DNA of 17,542 nucleotides from Candidatus Aminicenantota bacterium (GCA_030639705.1 DAOWKX010000057.1:1-17542), one strand, 5' to 3'. Shown: positions 1-7,359, counted from the stretch's first letter. Notes: generated from the sequence alone by a model not told the origin. Numbers and translations: made by a program.

Positions 1-1
1 A

Positions 2-1408
2 AAACAGTTTTTAAGAGAAAAATCAATTCAGGTGATTGCCACATCTACCTATGAAGAATATAAAAATACAATTGAAAAGGATAATTCATTGCTTGGCTTT
101 TTCCAGAAAATCATCGTAAATGAACTTTCGATTGAAGATACGCGAATGATACTGAAAAATTTGGCTAAGAATATATTGGAAAATGAGAATATTATTGTGT
201 CAGAAAAAATAATTGGGGACATTGCTGAAAGTGCAAAGCGAAATATAAGGGAAAGGAAGTTACCGGATTCGGCTATTATGCTTTTCGATCGTGGAATATC
301 AAAGTTAAAATTGAAAAATAGTTTAAATGAAGATCAAAGATTAGAGCTAAATCAGTCCGATATTCTGGAAGTCCTGTCGGATATTTTAAATCTGCCGGAA
401 TCCAATATTTCGGTTAGCATGAAAAATTGGCTTGCCGGTTTAAAAGATAAAATGATGTCTGCTATTGTTGGCCAGGATGATGCCATTGAAAAGATAGTCT
501 CCGGAGTTTTAACATCAAAACTGAATCTGGATATAAAGAACAACAGGCCGGATGGGGTTTTTATATTTATCGGGCCCACAGGCGTTGGGAAGACCGAAAC
601 AGCGATTGCTTTAGCAAAAGCACTATATGGATCAGAGGATTACCTGATTCGTATTGATATGTCAGAATATATGGAGAAATTTACCTATTCCCGTTTCATC
701 GGAGCAGCCCCCGGTTATGTGGGTTACTATGATACCAATCAATTAACAGATAAAATCAGACAGAATCCTTTTTCTGTCATTTTGCTGGATGAATTCGAAA
801 AGGCGGATCCTCAGTTATTGAACATTTTTTTGCAGGTATTTGATGCCGGACGATTAACCGATGCGCGGGGGAATGTGGTTGATTTTTCGCATTCCACCAT
901 CATCATGACCTCAAACATTGGAACATCCTTGTTTTCCAAATCTCCGATGGGTTATCAAAGCGATTTATCAGGTGGAAATGTATCGCGCGCGTTACTGATT
1001 AAGTCATTGAAAAGATATTTTTCTCCGGAGTTTTTAAATCGAATAGATGAAATTGTTGTTTTTAAACATTTGATTGAAAGTGATATTAAAAAAATTATTG
1101 AAATACAGCTGGCTGAAGTTAGAAAAAATATTGAAAAACAAGACAAAGAGATGGTGATAAGAGAATCGGTTTTTGATTTTATCATAAAAAAATATTATTC
1201 CAAGGAATATGGGGCCAGAAATATTTCCAGGGCTCTGAAAAATGAAATATTAGAAAAAATTGCTGCCTCGGCGCTGAAAAAGGAGTGGGAAGAGTCACAT
1301 TTGATTCTTTGTGATTTAGATAATAACAAAATAGATGTCAGGCTTGAAGATGAAAGCCACGCAGCAGTTAACAAAGAAGAGATGATGGAAAAGATCGGTG
1401 GAAAGTAA
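2..1408 (+). CDS. ClpA/ClpC-type AAA+ unfoldase, C-terminal part (5' end cut by window edge)
   Basis: The reading frame is open to the first base, so the gene starts outside the window; the GTG at 32 is internal. The visible 468 residues cover the end of nucleotide-binding domain 1 (NBD1) and a complete NBD2. NBD2 has Walker A GPTGVGKT (residues 191-198), pore-loop motif GYVGY, Walker B VILLDEFEKAD, sensor 1 (MTSNIG), arginine finger in LNRIDE and sensor 2 in GARN. The short link between the domains lacks the long coiled-coil M domain of ClpB, so ClpA/ClpC is the better match. Such ATPases unfold proteins and often feed ClpP. An MGY tripeptide lies where ClpC has its VGF ClpP-contact loop, so ClpP partnership is possible but unproven. 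In NBD1 the usual ERRF arginine-finger motif reads LGFF (codons 92-103), suggesting an impaired first ring. The stop is one base ahead of the next gene's ATG, so the two genes are probably co-transcribed. Confidence 0.9.
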   Translation, partial: KQFLREKSIQVIATSTYEEYKNTIEKDNSLLGFFQKIIVNELSIEDTRMILKNLAKNILENENIIVSEKIIGDIAESAKRNIRERKLPDSAIMLFDRGISKLKLKNSLNEDQRLELNQSDILEVLSDILNLPESNISVSMKNWLAGLKDKMMSAIVGQDDAIEKIVSGVLTSKLNLDIKNNRPDGVFIFIGPTGVGKTETAIALAKALYGSEDYLIRIDMSEYMEKFTYSRFIGAAPGYVGYYDTNQLTDKIRQNPFSVILLDEFEKADPQLLNIFLQVFDAGRLTDARGNVVDFSHSTIIMTSNIGTSLFSKSPMGYQSDLSGGNVSRALLIKSLKRYFSPEFLNRIDEIVVFKHLIESDIKKIIEIQLAEVRKNIEKQDKEMVIRESVFDFIIKKYYSKEYGARNISRALKNEILEKIAASALKKEWEESHLILCDLDNNKIDVRLEDESHAAVNKEEMMEKIGGK

Positions 1409-1409
1409 T

Positions 1410-2750
1410 ATGAAAAAAGTTCTTATTATCGATGATGAAAAGAACATACAGGTTTCACTGGCCTCTGTGTTTGAAGATGAAGGTTATAAGGTGTTTTTTT
1501 CAACTTCCGGTGAAGAAGGTATCGAGAAATTTAAAAATATAAGGCCTGATGTCACATTTATTGATATATGGTTGCCCGGAATAGACGGGCTTGAGACCCT
1601 GAAAAGAATTCTGGTGATTGATCCGGTTCAGATCGCTATAATGATTTCGGGACACGGGAATATTACCACGGCAGTACGGGCGTTAAAAGAAGGAGCTTAT
1701 GATTTTCTTGAAAAACCATTGAGTATTGACAAGGTGACATTTATTATGCAAAGGGGTCTGCAATACAAAAAAGTATTGGAGGAAAACAGAAAGCTCAGAT
1801 ACCTTCTGTCTGAGAATGAAGCCATGAACCAAGGCGCTCAAAAAATGATAAAAAAGGACAGTACCGGGCGGATTGAATTTGAGGTTGGTGATACTCAATA
1901 TTCACGAAAACAAAAGACGGTTAAGGTCGGGAATATATTTTATGGTATTGGCCTTCATTCCGGAGTTAAGACCGGAATGGCCATAAAACCTTTACCCGAG
2001 GGGAAAGGAATCCGGTTTGAGAATATTACAGAAAATGGCTATGTGCCTGCCCGAGTCGAATATATTGAATCCACCAATTATGCAACATCTATTCGAAAGG
2101 ATGAAATAGAAGCCAAAACCATTGAACATTTTATGGCCACCTTGCATGCTTTCGGAATTACCAATATTGCCATCAAAATCAACAAAGAAGTACCCACCGG
2201 TGATGGCTCTGCCAGTAAGTTCTGTGAGTTCATACAGAAAGCCGGTGTGGTTGATCAGAATGAATATATCCCTGAAATTGTCATTTCCAAATCATTGATA
2301 ATCGGTAATGTAAAGGGGGGTGATAAATTTATCCGTGTGGACCCTCACGATTTTTTTTCAGTCCATTATACAGCAGAGTTTCCTGAACCACTGGGGAAAA
2401 TGAATTTTGAGTTTAATTTGCGTTCCTCTGAGGATTTTGAAAAAGAGATCGCACCGGCCCGCACCTTCGGATTTGTGGAAGATATCAATAAAATGTCAGA
2501 AATGGGACTGGCCGAAGGAGGGCGAATAAATAATTTTATTTTGATTGATAAAGGAAGGGTATTGAATACCAAATTACGATTCAATGACGAATTGGTTCGC
2601 CATAAAATACTGGATATCATGGGAGACTTCTATCTCTTAGGGAGACCGATCAGGGGGAAGGTGACTGCATATAAAACCGGTCATTTTGATAATATTCAGA
2701 TGGTTAATCTGATAAAAGAAACTTTTTTAGATAAACAATCACCCCAGTAA
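1410..2750 (+). CDS. lpxC: Response-regulator receiver domain fused to LpxC (UDP-3-O-acyl-GlcNAc deacetylase)
   Basis: This is a 446-residue two-domain protein. Residues 1-120 are a receiver domain of the NtrC type: acidic pair D8/D9, phospho-acceptor D52 (in IDIWLPG), S80 and K102 (EKP). A helical linker (120-150, VLEENRKLR) resembles the one that joins receiver and AAA+ domains in NtrC proteins. Residues about 168-446 are a full LpxC, which removes acetate from UDP-3-O-acyl-GlcNAc, the committed step of lipid A synthesis in the cytosol. Visible catalytic features are the IEH motif (E239, zinc ligand H240), zinc ligands H398 and D402 (RHKILD), H425 (TGHFDN), VPTGDGSA and ARTFGF. Ordinary LpxC is about 305 residues with no receiver domain. 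The ATG at 1410 was chosen over the GTG at 1398 because GGAAAG precedes it at good spacing and the protein then starts with a normal receiver strand. The fusion implies phosphorylation control; the partner kinase is not in the window. Confidence 0.93.
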   Translation: MKKVLIIDDEKNIQVSLASVFEDEGYKVFFSTSGEEGIEKFKNIRPDVTFIDIWLPGIDGLETLKRILVIDPVQIAIMISGHGNITTAVRALKEGAYDFLEKPLSIDKVTFIMQRGLQYKKVLEENRKLRYLLSENEAMNQGAQKMIKKDSTGRIEFEVGDTQYSRKQKTVKVGNIFYGIGLHSGVKTGMAIKPLPEGKGIRFENITENGYVPARVEYIESTNYATSIRKDEIEAKTIEHFMATLHAFGITNIAIKINKEVPTGDGSASKFCEFIQKAGVVDQNEYIPEIVISKSLIIGNVKGGDKFIRVDPHDFFSVHYTAEFPEPLGKMNFEFNLRSSEDFEKEIAPARTFGFVEDINKMSEMGLAEGGRINNFILIDKGRVLNTKLRFNDELVRHKILDIMGDFYLLGRPIRGKVTAYKTGHFDNIQMVNLIKETFLDKQSPQ

Positions 2751-2751
2751 A

Positions 2752-2769
2752 ATGGATTTAAGAATCCAT
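2752..2769. terminator. Small hairpin between convergent genes, weak terminator candidate
   Basis: A perfect 7-base inverted repeat, ATGGATT and AATCCAT with a 4-base loop, spans the junction of the two convergent genes. Read on the - strand it is followed by TTTTA, so it might end transcription of the PC4 gene. On the + strand there is no T run. It overlaps the last codons and stop of the PC4 gene, and the evidence is weak. Confidence 0.3.
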
Positions 2770-3063
2770 GTCAACGATATCAGAGAATATCTTGGATAAT
2801 TTTTCATATTCCTGAAATTTATCCGTACTGAGATGAATTCCTTTTTTGGTGGGTTTCCAGGCTCCTGATTGATCTTGGAACCAGGTCCTGATATCAATAT
2901 ATTTTTTACCTCTGAAGTTTGAGATGGAAAAAACAAGTTTCTGTGTGGGATTTAATTCAATATAGCCGAGATTTACCAGGTCATCGGTGTCTTTTACAAA
3001 GTCTGGTTTTTCAGGTAGTTTGAAATCAGTTTCGATTTTTTTCTTTAATTCGACAAATTCCAT
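2758..3063 (-). CDS. PC4/p15-type single-stranded DNA-binding protein
   Basis: A 101-residue protein. Residues about 30-97 match the transcriptional coactivator PC4 (p15) fold: an FRGKKYIDIR strand-loop followed by WKPTKKGIHLS, which are the signature segments of this family. PC4 proteins form dimers that bind single-stranded DNA; eukaryotic members assist RNA polymerase II and repair, while bacterial members are small, widespread in some phyla and mostly uncharacterised. The N-terminal 30 residues are a short charged helix. The ATG at 3063 is preceded by AAGGAG on the - strand at suitable spacing. The gene follows the zinc-ribbon-like gene by 38 bases, and its stop lies 7 bases from the stop of the convergent receiver-LpxC gene. 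The family assignment is firm; a cellular role (transcription or DNA repair) is only inference. Confidence 0.85.
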   Translation of the reverse strand: MEFVELKKKIETDFKLPEKPDFVKDTDDLVNLGYIELNPTQKLVFSISNFRGKKYIDIRTWFQDQSGAWKPTKKGIHLSTDKFQEYEKLSKIFSDIVDMDS

Positions 3064-3101
3064 TTTCTCTCCTTTTTAGGCCGCGAATTGGTGTGGCCAA
3101 T

Positions 3102-3353
3102 TTATTTTTGTCCTTTGATAGATTTTTTAAATATATCTTCTGCCTTCTTTTTTTTCTCTTTTTCCAGTTCTCTGGCCAGAACAAAGCGTTCATCGGCTTT
3201 TTGCTTTTTTTCTTTTTCCTTCATTAATAGGGTATCAAAAGATTCGAAATTTTTTTTCTTTGGTTTTTCATGCTGGATAACTGTTTTTTTTTTTGTATCA
3301 ATCCATAGACTGGAATGACACAGAGGACATTCAACTTCGATAATTTTTCCCAT
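3102..3353 (-). CDS. Small single-CxxC, lysine-rich coiled-coil protein
   Basis: An 83-residue protein of unknown function. The N-terminal 25 residues look like half of a zinc ribbon, with one CPLC pair followed by HSSLWIDT and QHE. The rest is highly charged, rich in Lys and Glu, and predicted by eye to be one long helix or coiled coil (about residues 40-80). A lone CxxC could bind metal with the nearby histidines or as a dimer. The coding strand carries a run of eleven A (3284-3294, encoding the KKK segment), a potential slippage site. No clear ribosome-binding site precedes the ATG at 3353, so the start is less certain than those of its neighbours. It sits between the large barrel protein and the PC4 gene in the same direction. 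I do not recognise a named family. Confidence 0.65.
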   Translation of the reverse strand: MGKIIEVECPLCHSSLWIDTKKKTVIQHEKPKKKNFESFDTLLMKEKEKKQKADERFVLARELEKEKKKKAEDIFKKSIKGQK

Positions 3354-3464
3354 CTAATGATTTTAATATATTAGGCTTGGAATTTCAATACGCACAGTTG
3401 AATAAAAAGTGAAAAGCAGGACTAAGCGCCAGGGGGATTTATTATGTTCTCCTAAAAGTCTGGT

Positions 3465-6326
3465 TTAAAAATCAAGACCGATCCAGAAATGAAATCCGAA
3501 ATATTCTTTTTCGGTAAAATCCCATTTATAAATCCATTCAAAATGAATGGGGATACCCAGGAGAAATACCTGAAGGCCGGCTCCGAAAGAAGAGGTCCCG
3601 TTCTGCAATTTGAATTTACCCTCTTCAAAAAATCGGTATTCTGGATCGTCATTAAACCAGGCGCCACCTACATCAAAAAATAAAACACCCCGGATCGGGC
3701 CCAGGTTGCCAATCACAGTTCTGGCATAGTTGATTAAGGGGAACCTGAATTCTGCATTGAAGTAAAAGCCGGTGTTTCCCACAATTCTTCTCCAGACAGA
3801 TGCCCGGATGGTATTATTGCCTCCGATCCAGTACAGAATCGAATTTTCTCCTCCGGATGAAAATCCGTTTAATCTCAAAGCCAGGAGTGTATTGGTGCTG
3901 ATTCGGAAATATTTCCTTAAATCGGCATTGATGGCGTAGGCATCCATAAAGGAAGAACCCATTTTAATATATTTCTTGAAACTTACCTTGAAGGTATGAC
4001 CCATGTTGGCGCCATAGTATGAAAAACGGGTGGTTTCTCCCACCAGAGACAGTTCGACCGGAGTGGCATAGCCGCTGAAGAATTGCCCGTAGGGGAGGTC
4101 ATACCCAAGGATTAATTCTGAATTTTCTTCCTGTTTATACAGTGATAACCCAAATTCAGCACGGTAAGACCGGCTAAACGGGTAAAATAATGCCAGCTCC
4201 GCACCATATATCTTTCTCAGGGTGAGGTAAGACTGGGTATACGGTTGTTCCAGTGTATAATCATAATATGGATAATAGTATGGTTCTCGATAATAATACA
4301 GGTGAGTATAATACTGGAGACGACGGGTCAGGTTGAAGTAGTAAAGATGAGCTGATGTGTATCCATAATAGGAGGCCACGTACAGGATAAAGTTTTGATC
4401 CCCCATCAGGTCGGTCATATGGAGTGATGTGGATCCCAAAAAGCTTCCATCCGTGGAATAGCCAATGGTAACGGGTGGCAGTGCCGTTAAAAAGAGTTTG
4501 CTAAAGGGTTTGTATTTGTCCTGTTTTATGATGTTTATATCGGTTTTTTCGGTCACCGATTGCTCAATTTTTTCCAGTTCTTCAAAATCAACTTGTTTTT
4601 TTTCAAGGTAATCAGAAATATCTTTTTTAAACAACAGAAAATTATTTTTATAATAGGTTGACATAATCAAATGGTTTTTATCGCCGGGTATTTCAAAGGG
4701 GAAAAAGTTACCGGTTTTAACATCTGTATAGCGAACCATTACTTTTTTTTCAAGGTCAAGCGAACAAATATTATAAGAATCCAGCTCATCAGAACTGTAA
4801 TAGATGGTCCGGGAATCATTGGAAAATACAGGAGTAATGTCATTGTAATCACCGGTGGTCAGTTGGATGGCAATTTCAGGCTTTTCCACGGTTCCCAGGT
4901 ATAATTTATAAAAATCCTCCTTTTTGGCAGAGAAGACAATTTTTTCCCCATCGGGAGAGATATTCAATGATTTTATAAATAGTATTCCCTCGGTCAGTTT
5001 TTCAATTTGAGTGGTGTTCAAATTGATGGAGTAAATATAGGATTTTGAGTCGTCAATACCGGTAAAATAGATAGTCTGGTTGTCAGGTGAAAAATCCGGA
5101 GATGTGGGATCCTGGATATTCTCAATTTTAATTTTTTTTGTAATTTTACCATCGAGTACATTCATGAGTATTAAATAGTAATCCAATTCTTGTCTGACAA
5201 AAAAAGCCAGTTGTTCCCCTTCGTTGTCCCAGGAAAAGGATATTCCGTTTGAAGGGTTAAATTTGAGATTGATGTTGTCATATTTGGCTGTAAATCCAGG
5301 GGTAATATTCTTGATGGTTTTTCCGTCTTTCAATGAAATGAGAATGATATCAAGATCACCGACTTTGCGGTTGGCGGTTAGTACTGCCAGTAATTCTCCG
5401 CTTGGGGATACCTGGTGAGAAAAGGAATAGACAAAGGGAAATTCAGGCCCGATCATAAAACTGTATTCCTCAGGATTTTCTTTGGTGAAAAATTTCTCAA
5501 ATCGTTTTCGGGCATATTTTTTGAATTCAAAGTTGAATATTTTGGTTGAGGGATAAAACAGCTTGGAAATATCCCGCTTGGTTTTAAGAACAGATGCCTT
5601 CCGGTAGTAGAGAAATAATTTTCTGATTCCCCGCTCTCCAAATTTTTCATGAATAAAATCAATTATCAGGTGCCCGAAATCATAGGCTGCCCGGTTGGTA
5701 CCGTAGGCAGACCTTAACTGCCCGGTTTTGGTAAGCAGCGGGATCTGGTCGTTCAGGACGGCATCCCGAACGGTTAACAGGTTAAAATTATCCCATCCCT
5801 GGGTAATGAAATCGGCAAATCCTTCCATCACCCATAAGGGGGGAGTTCGAAAAGCCATCTGACTGCGGGAAATATCCTGGTAGAGAAGACCAAATTCAAA
5901 TATATGACCCAGCTCGTGAGTTAGGGTACCTAATAATTCATCCCGGGACATATCCCCGTTAAGGACTACCCGGTGGCCAACCGGTTCGGCAAATGCCTGG
6001 GCTGCCGGTGGTAAAAATCCCGGATAGAGATTGGTTTGTTCGAAGTCGATGTGGGTGTTGTAAAAAATGATGGGAATTTTCTTTTTTATTTCTGTATTTA
6101 CGAATTTTGAAATTCGGGCATAGTCATTTTCTGCAGATTTTGCGATTTGTTTTATTAAATTTGTGTTTGAGGTGTAGTAATATACTTTGAAATGTTCTGT
6201 CTCTATATACTCCCACTTGAACCGGGTCTGGCGGACTTTATTCTTTCCATAATAATAGTATTGTGAAAAGATCAGTTGTGCTGACAGAAGCAAAACCAAA
6301 CAGATGATAAGCTTTTTTATTTTCAT
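3465..6326 (-). CDS. Exported HExxH metalloprotease / beta-propeller / outer-membrane barrel protein
   Basis: A 953-residue protein in three parts behind a signal peptide (residues 1-21, ending IFSQ). Part 1 (about 30-285) is a gluzincin-like peptidase of the MA type: zinc motif HELGH at 137-141 with a glutamate ligand candidate E168 in MEGFADF. Part 2 (about 295-560) has repeated PD40/TolB-like propeller blades, recognisable from SPDGEKIVFS-type motifs. Part 3 (about 605-953) is rich in Tyr/Phe and alternating strands and ends in FWIGLDF with a terminal Phe, as in outer-membrane barrels. It resembles the surface-antigen (Omp85-like) barrel, but the usual RGF/RGY motif reads IRAS. It is probably in the outer membrane with protease and propeller in the periplasm. 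ATG 6326 has GGGA upstream, and the lipoprotein gene ends 2 bases before. Substrate and function are unknown; proteolysis is inferred from the motif only. Confidence 0.85.
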   Translation of the reverse strand: MKIKKLIICLVLLLSAQLIFSQYYYYGKNKVRQTRFKWEYIETEHFKVYYYTSNTNLIKQIAKSAENDYARISKFVNTEIKKKIPIIFYNTHIDFEQTNLYPGFLPPAAQAFAEPVGHRVVLNGDMSRDELLGTLTHELGHIFEFGLLYQDISRSQMAFRTPPLWVMEGFADFITQGWDNFNLLTVRDAVLNDQIPLLTKTGQLRSAYGTNRAAYDFGHLIIDFIHEKFGERGIRKLFLYYRKASVLKTKRDISKLFYPSTKIFNFEFKKYARKRFEKFFTKENPEEYSFMIGPEFPFVYSFSHQVSPSGELLAVLTANRKVGDLDIILISLKDGKTIKNITPGFTAKYDNINLKFNPSNGISFSWDNEGEQLAFFVRQELDYYLILMNVLDGKITKKIKIENIQDPTSPDFSPDNQTIYFTGIDDSKSYIYSINLNTTQIEKLTEGILFIKSLNISPDGEKIVFSAKKEDFYKLYLGTVEKPEIAIQLTTGDYNDITPVFSNDSRTIYYSSDELDSYNICSLDLEKKVMVRYTDVKTGNFFPFEIPGDKNHLIMSTYYKNNFLLFKKDISDYLEKKQVDFEELEKIEQSVTEKTDINIIKQDKYKPFSKLFLTALPPVTIGYSTDGSFLGSTSLHMTDLMGDQNFILYVASYYGYTSAHLYYFNLTRRLQYYTHLYYYREPYYYPYYDYTLEQPYTQSYLTLRKIYGAELALFYPFSRSYRAEFGLSLYKQEENSELILGYDLPYGQFFSGYATPVELSLVGETTRFSYYGANMGHTFKVSFKKYIKMGSSFMDAYAINADLRKYFRISTNTLLALRLNGFSSGGENSILYWIGGNNTIRASVWRRIVGNTGFYFNAEFRFPLINYARTVIGNLGPIRGVLFFDVGGAWFNDDPEYRFFEEGKFKLQNGTSSFGAGLQVFLLGIPIHFEWIYKWDFTEKEYFGFHFWIGLDF

Positions 6327-6328
6327 GT

Positions 6329-6964
6329 TTATTTCCCGTTTTTTAATAAATATCTTTCTTGGATTTTAAATTTTTTTAATGATTTCTGGAGCAGGCGATC
6401 GGTGATACTATCAAATAAGGATTTAAAATTAAACTTTCCCTTCTGGGGGTCGGCGTCTTTGAGCTTTTCGGTAAAGGTATCTTCTTTCAGTATATTGAAA
6501 GCATCTGTTTCAATAAAAGCCACTTTCATTTTCATTTCCCATAATTGTATCTTCACAAAAGCCTTTATTTTCTTTCCGCTTTTATTTTTAACATCTTTTA
6601 CCATGCTTCTCGTCTTAATATCAATGGTGAATTTCCCGGTGATCAACAGGGAATTGGGATAGTTTTTCAATTTTTCCCTTAAGGTTGTCATCGGGTCTGT
6701 TAATCCTTTTTCAAGGGGAAGATATTCGATTTTTCTTTTGACTGCCTGTTGAAAATCAGTGGTAAAAAAATGGCTGAGTTCGGTTTCCGGATCAGGATCC
6801 GTTATGGGAGTATCCAGATGAAAACCGCCAATAAATATTTTGTCAAATTTATTAAAGGGTATAGCTCCCTGGACGGGAACCGGGAATTTGATTATTAGAG
6901 GTTTCTGGGAGCAGGAGAAAAATAAAAATATCATGACACTTAAAAAAATTAATTTAGTTTTCAT
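6329..6964 (-). CDS. Putative lipoprotein of unknown function
   Basis: A 211-residue protein. The N-terminus is a lipoprotein signal peptide: MKTK, a hydrophobic stretch, then FFSC with the lipidation cysteine at C18, followed by Ser-Gln. The mature part has alternating beta strands and Lys-rich helices (for example LLITGKFTIDIKTRS), with no motif I can name. The layout, with a predicted short N-terminal strand segment (FDKIFIGGF) and a C-terminal helix, is reminiscent of small envelope-assembly lipoproteins, but that is only an impression. Its first codons overlap the end of the TPR lipoprotein gene by 11 bases, and it ends 2 bases before the protease-barrel gene. These three genes are therefore almost certainly one transcript, and their products may work together at the outer membrane. 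Confidence 0.75.
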   Translation of the reverse strand: MKTKLIFLSVMIFLFFSCSQKPLIIKFPVPVQGAIPFNKFDKIFIGGFHLDTPITDPDPETELSHFFTTDFQQAVKRKIEYLPLEKGLTDPMTTLREKLKNYPNSLLITGKFTIDIKTRSMVKDVKNKSGKKIKAFVKIQLWEMKMKVAFIETDAFNILKEDTFTEKLKDADPQKGKFNFKSLFDSITDRLLQKSLKKFKIQERYLLKNGK

Positions 6965-7286
6965 TTTTTTTCTTCTCTATATGTTGTTTAAATTTTTTAT
7001 AGTTACTTAATAGCTGAGTGTTTCCGGGGTCCAGTTTAAGGGCTTTTTTGTATTCCGCTTCAGCTGATTGTAAATTTCCAGCCCTTTCATAATAGATGGC
7101 CAGGTTATTATGAATAGCAGCCGTTTCGTCTCCACGGGACAATGATTTTTTCCATCTAAAATAGGCTTCTTCCCATAATCCCTGTTGTGCCAGCTTGTTG
7201 GCAAAGTCAAATTCTGATTTAAACCGATGGGGGGCACAGGAAACAATAAACAGTATTAAACATGTTAATATCGCTAAATTTTTCAA
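6954..7286 (-). CDS. TPR-containing lipoprotein, TTG start
   Basis: A 110-residue protein when started at TTG 7286. This start is chosen because a perfect AGGAGGAG lies at 7291-7298 on the - strand, six bases after its AGGAGG core, and because the protein then begins with a standard lipoprotein signal (MKNLAILTCLILFIVSC, lipidation at C17). The upstream in-frame ATG at 7322 has no ribosome-binding site and would add an atypical RRR-containing 12-residue extension. The mature protein has a clear tetratricopeptide repeat (LAIYYERAGNLQSAEAEYKK, then ALKLDPGN) preceded by a less regular repeat. TPRs mediate protein-protein contact, so it is probably an envelope scaffold. It is the first gene of the - strand string and overlaps the next lipoprotein gene by 11 bases. 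Confidence 0.82.
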   Translation of the reverse strand: MKNLAILTCLILFIVSCAPHRFKSEFDFANKLAQQGLWEEAYFRWKKSLSRGDETAAIHNNLAIYYERAGNLQSAEAEYKKALKLDPGNTQLLSNYKKFKQHIEKKKNEN

Positions 7287-7290
7287 GCAT

Positions 7291-7298
7291 CTCCTCCT
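7291..7298 (-). promoter_or_regulatory. Ribosome-binding site that fixes the TTG start of the TPR lipoprotein
   Basis: AGGAGGAG on the - strand, a near-perfect anti-16S match just upstream of the TTG at 7286. It lies inside the longer reading frame that would start at ATG 7322, which argues against that start. Confidence 0.8.
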
Positions 7299-7331
7299 GA
7301 AAAGGCATTTTTGTTTTTTCATTATTAATTA

Positions 7332-7359
7332 ATATTATCAAAAAACATTATTTTTTCAA
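7332..7359 (-). promoter_or_regulatory. Candidate sigma-70 promoter of the lipoprotein/protease-barrel operon
   Basis: On the - strand TTGAAA (7354-7359) is followed after 16 bases by TAATAT (7332-7337); an alternative -10, GATAAT, overlaps it at shorter spacing. Transcription would begin near 7325. That makes an ATG at 7322 nearly leaderless and leaves about 38 bases of leader before the TTG at 7286. The -10 matches consensus only partly. Confidence 0.45.

Noticed and set aside
2752..2769. Bidirectional terminator between the convergent genes
   Set aside because: The stem is only seven AT-rich pairs and the + strand lacks a T run; kept only as a weak - strand candidate.
4260..4330. Tandem repeat in the Tyr-rich segment of the barrel protein
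   Set aside because: The repeated tat/tac pattern only reflects Tyr-rich beta strands; there is no exact repeat unit.
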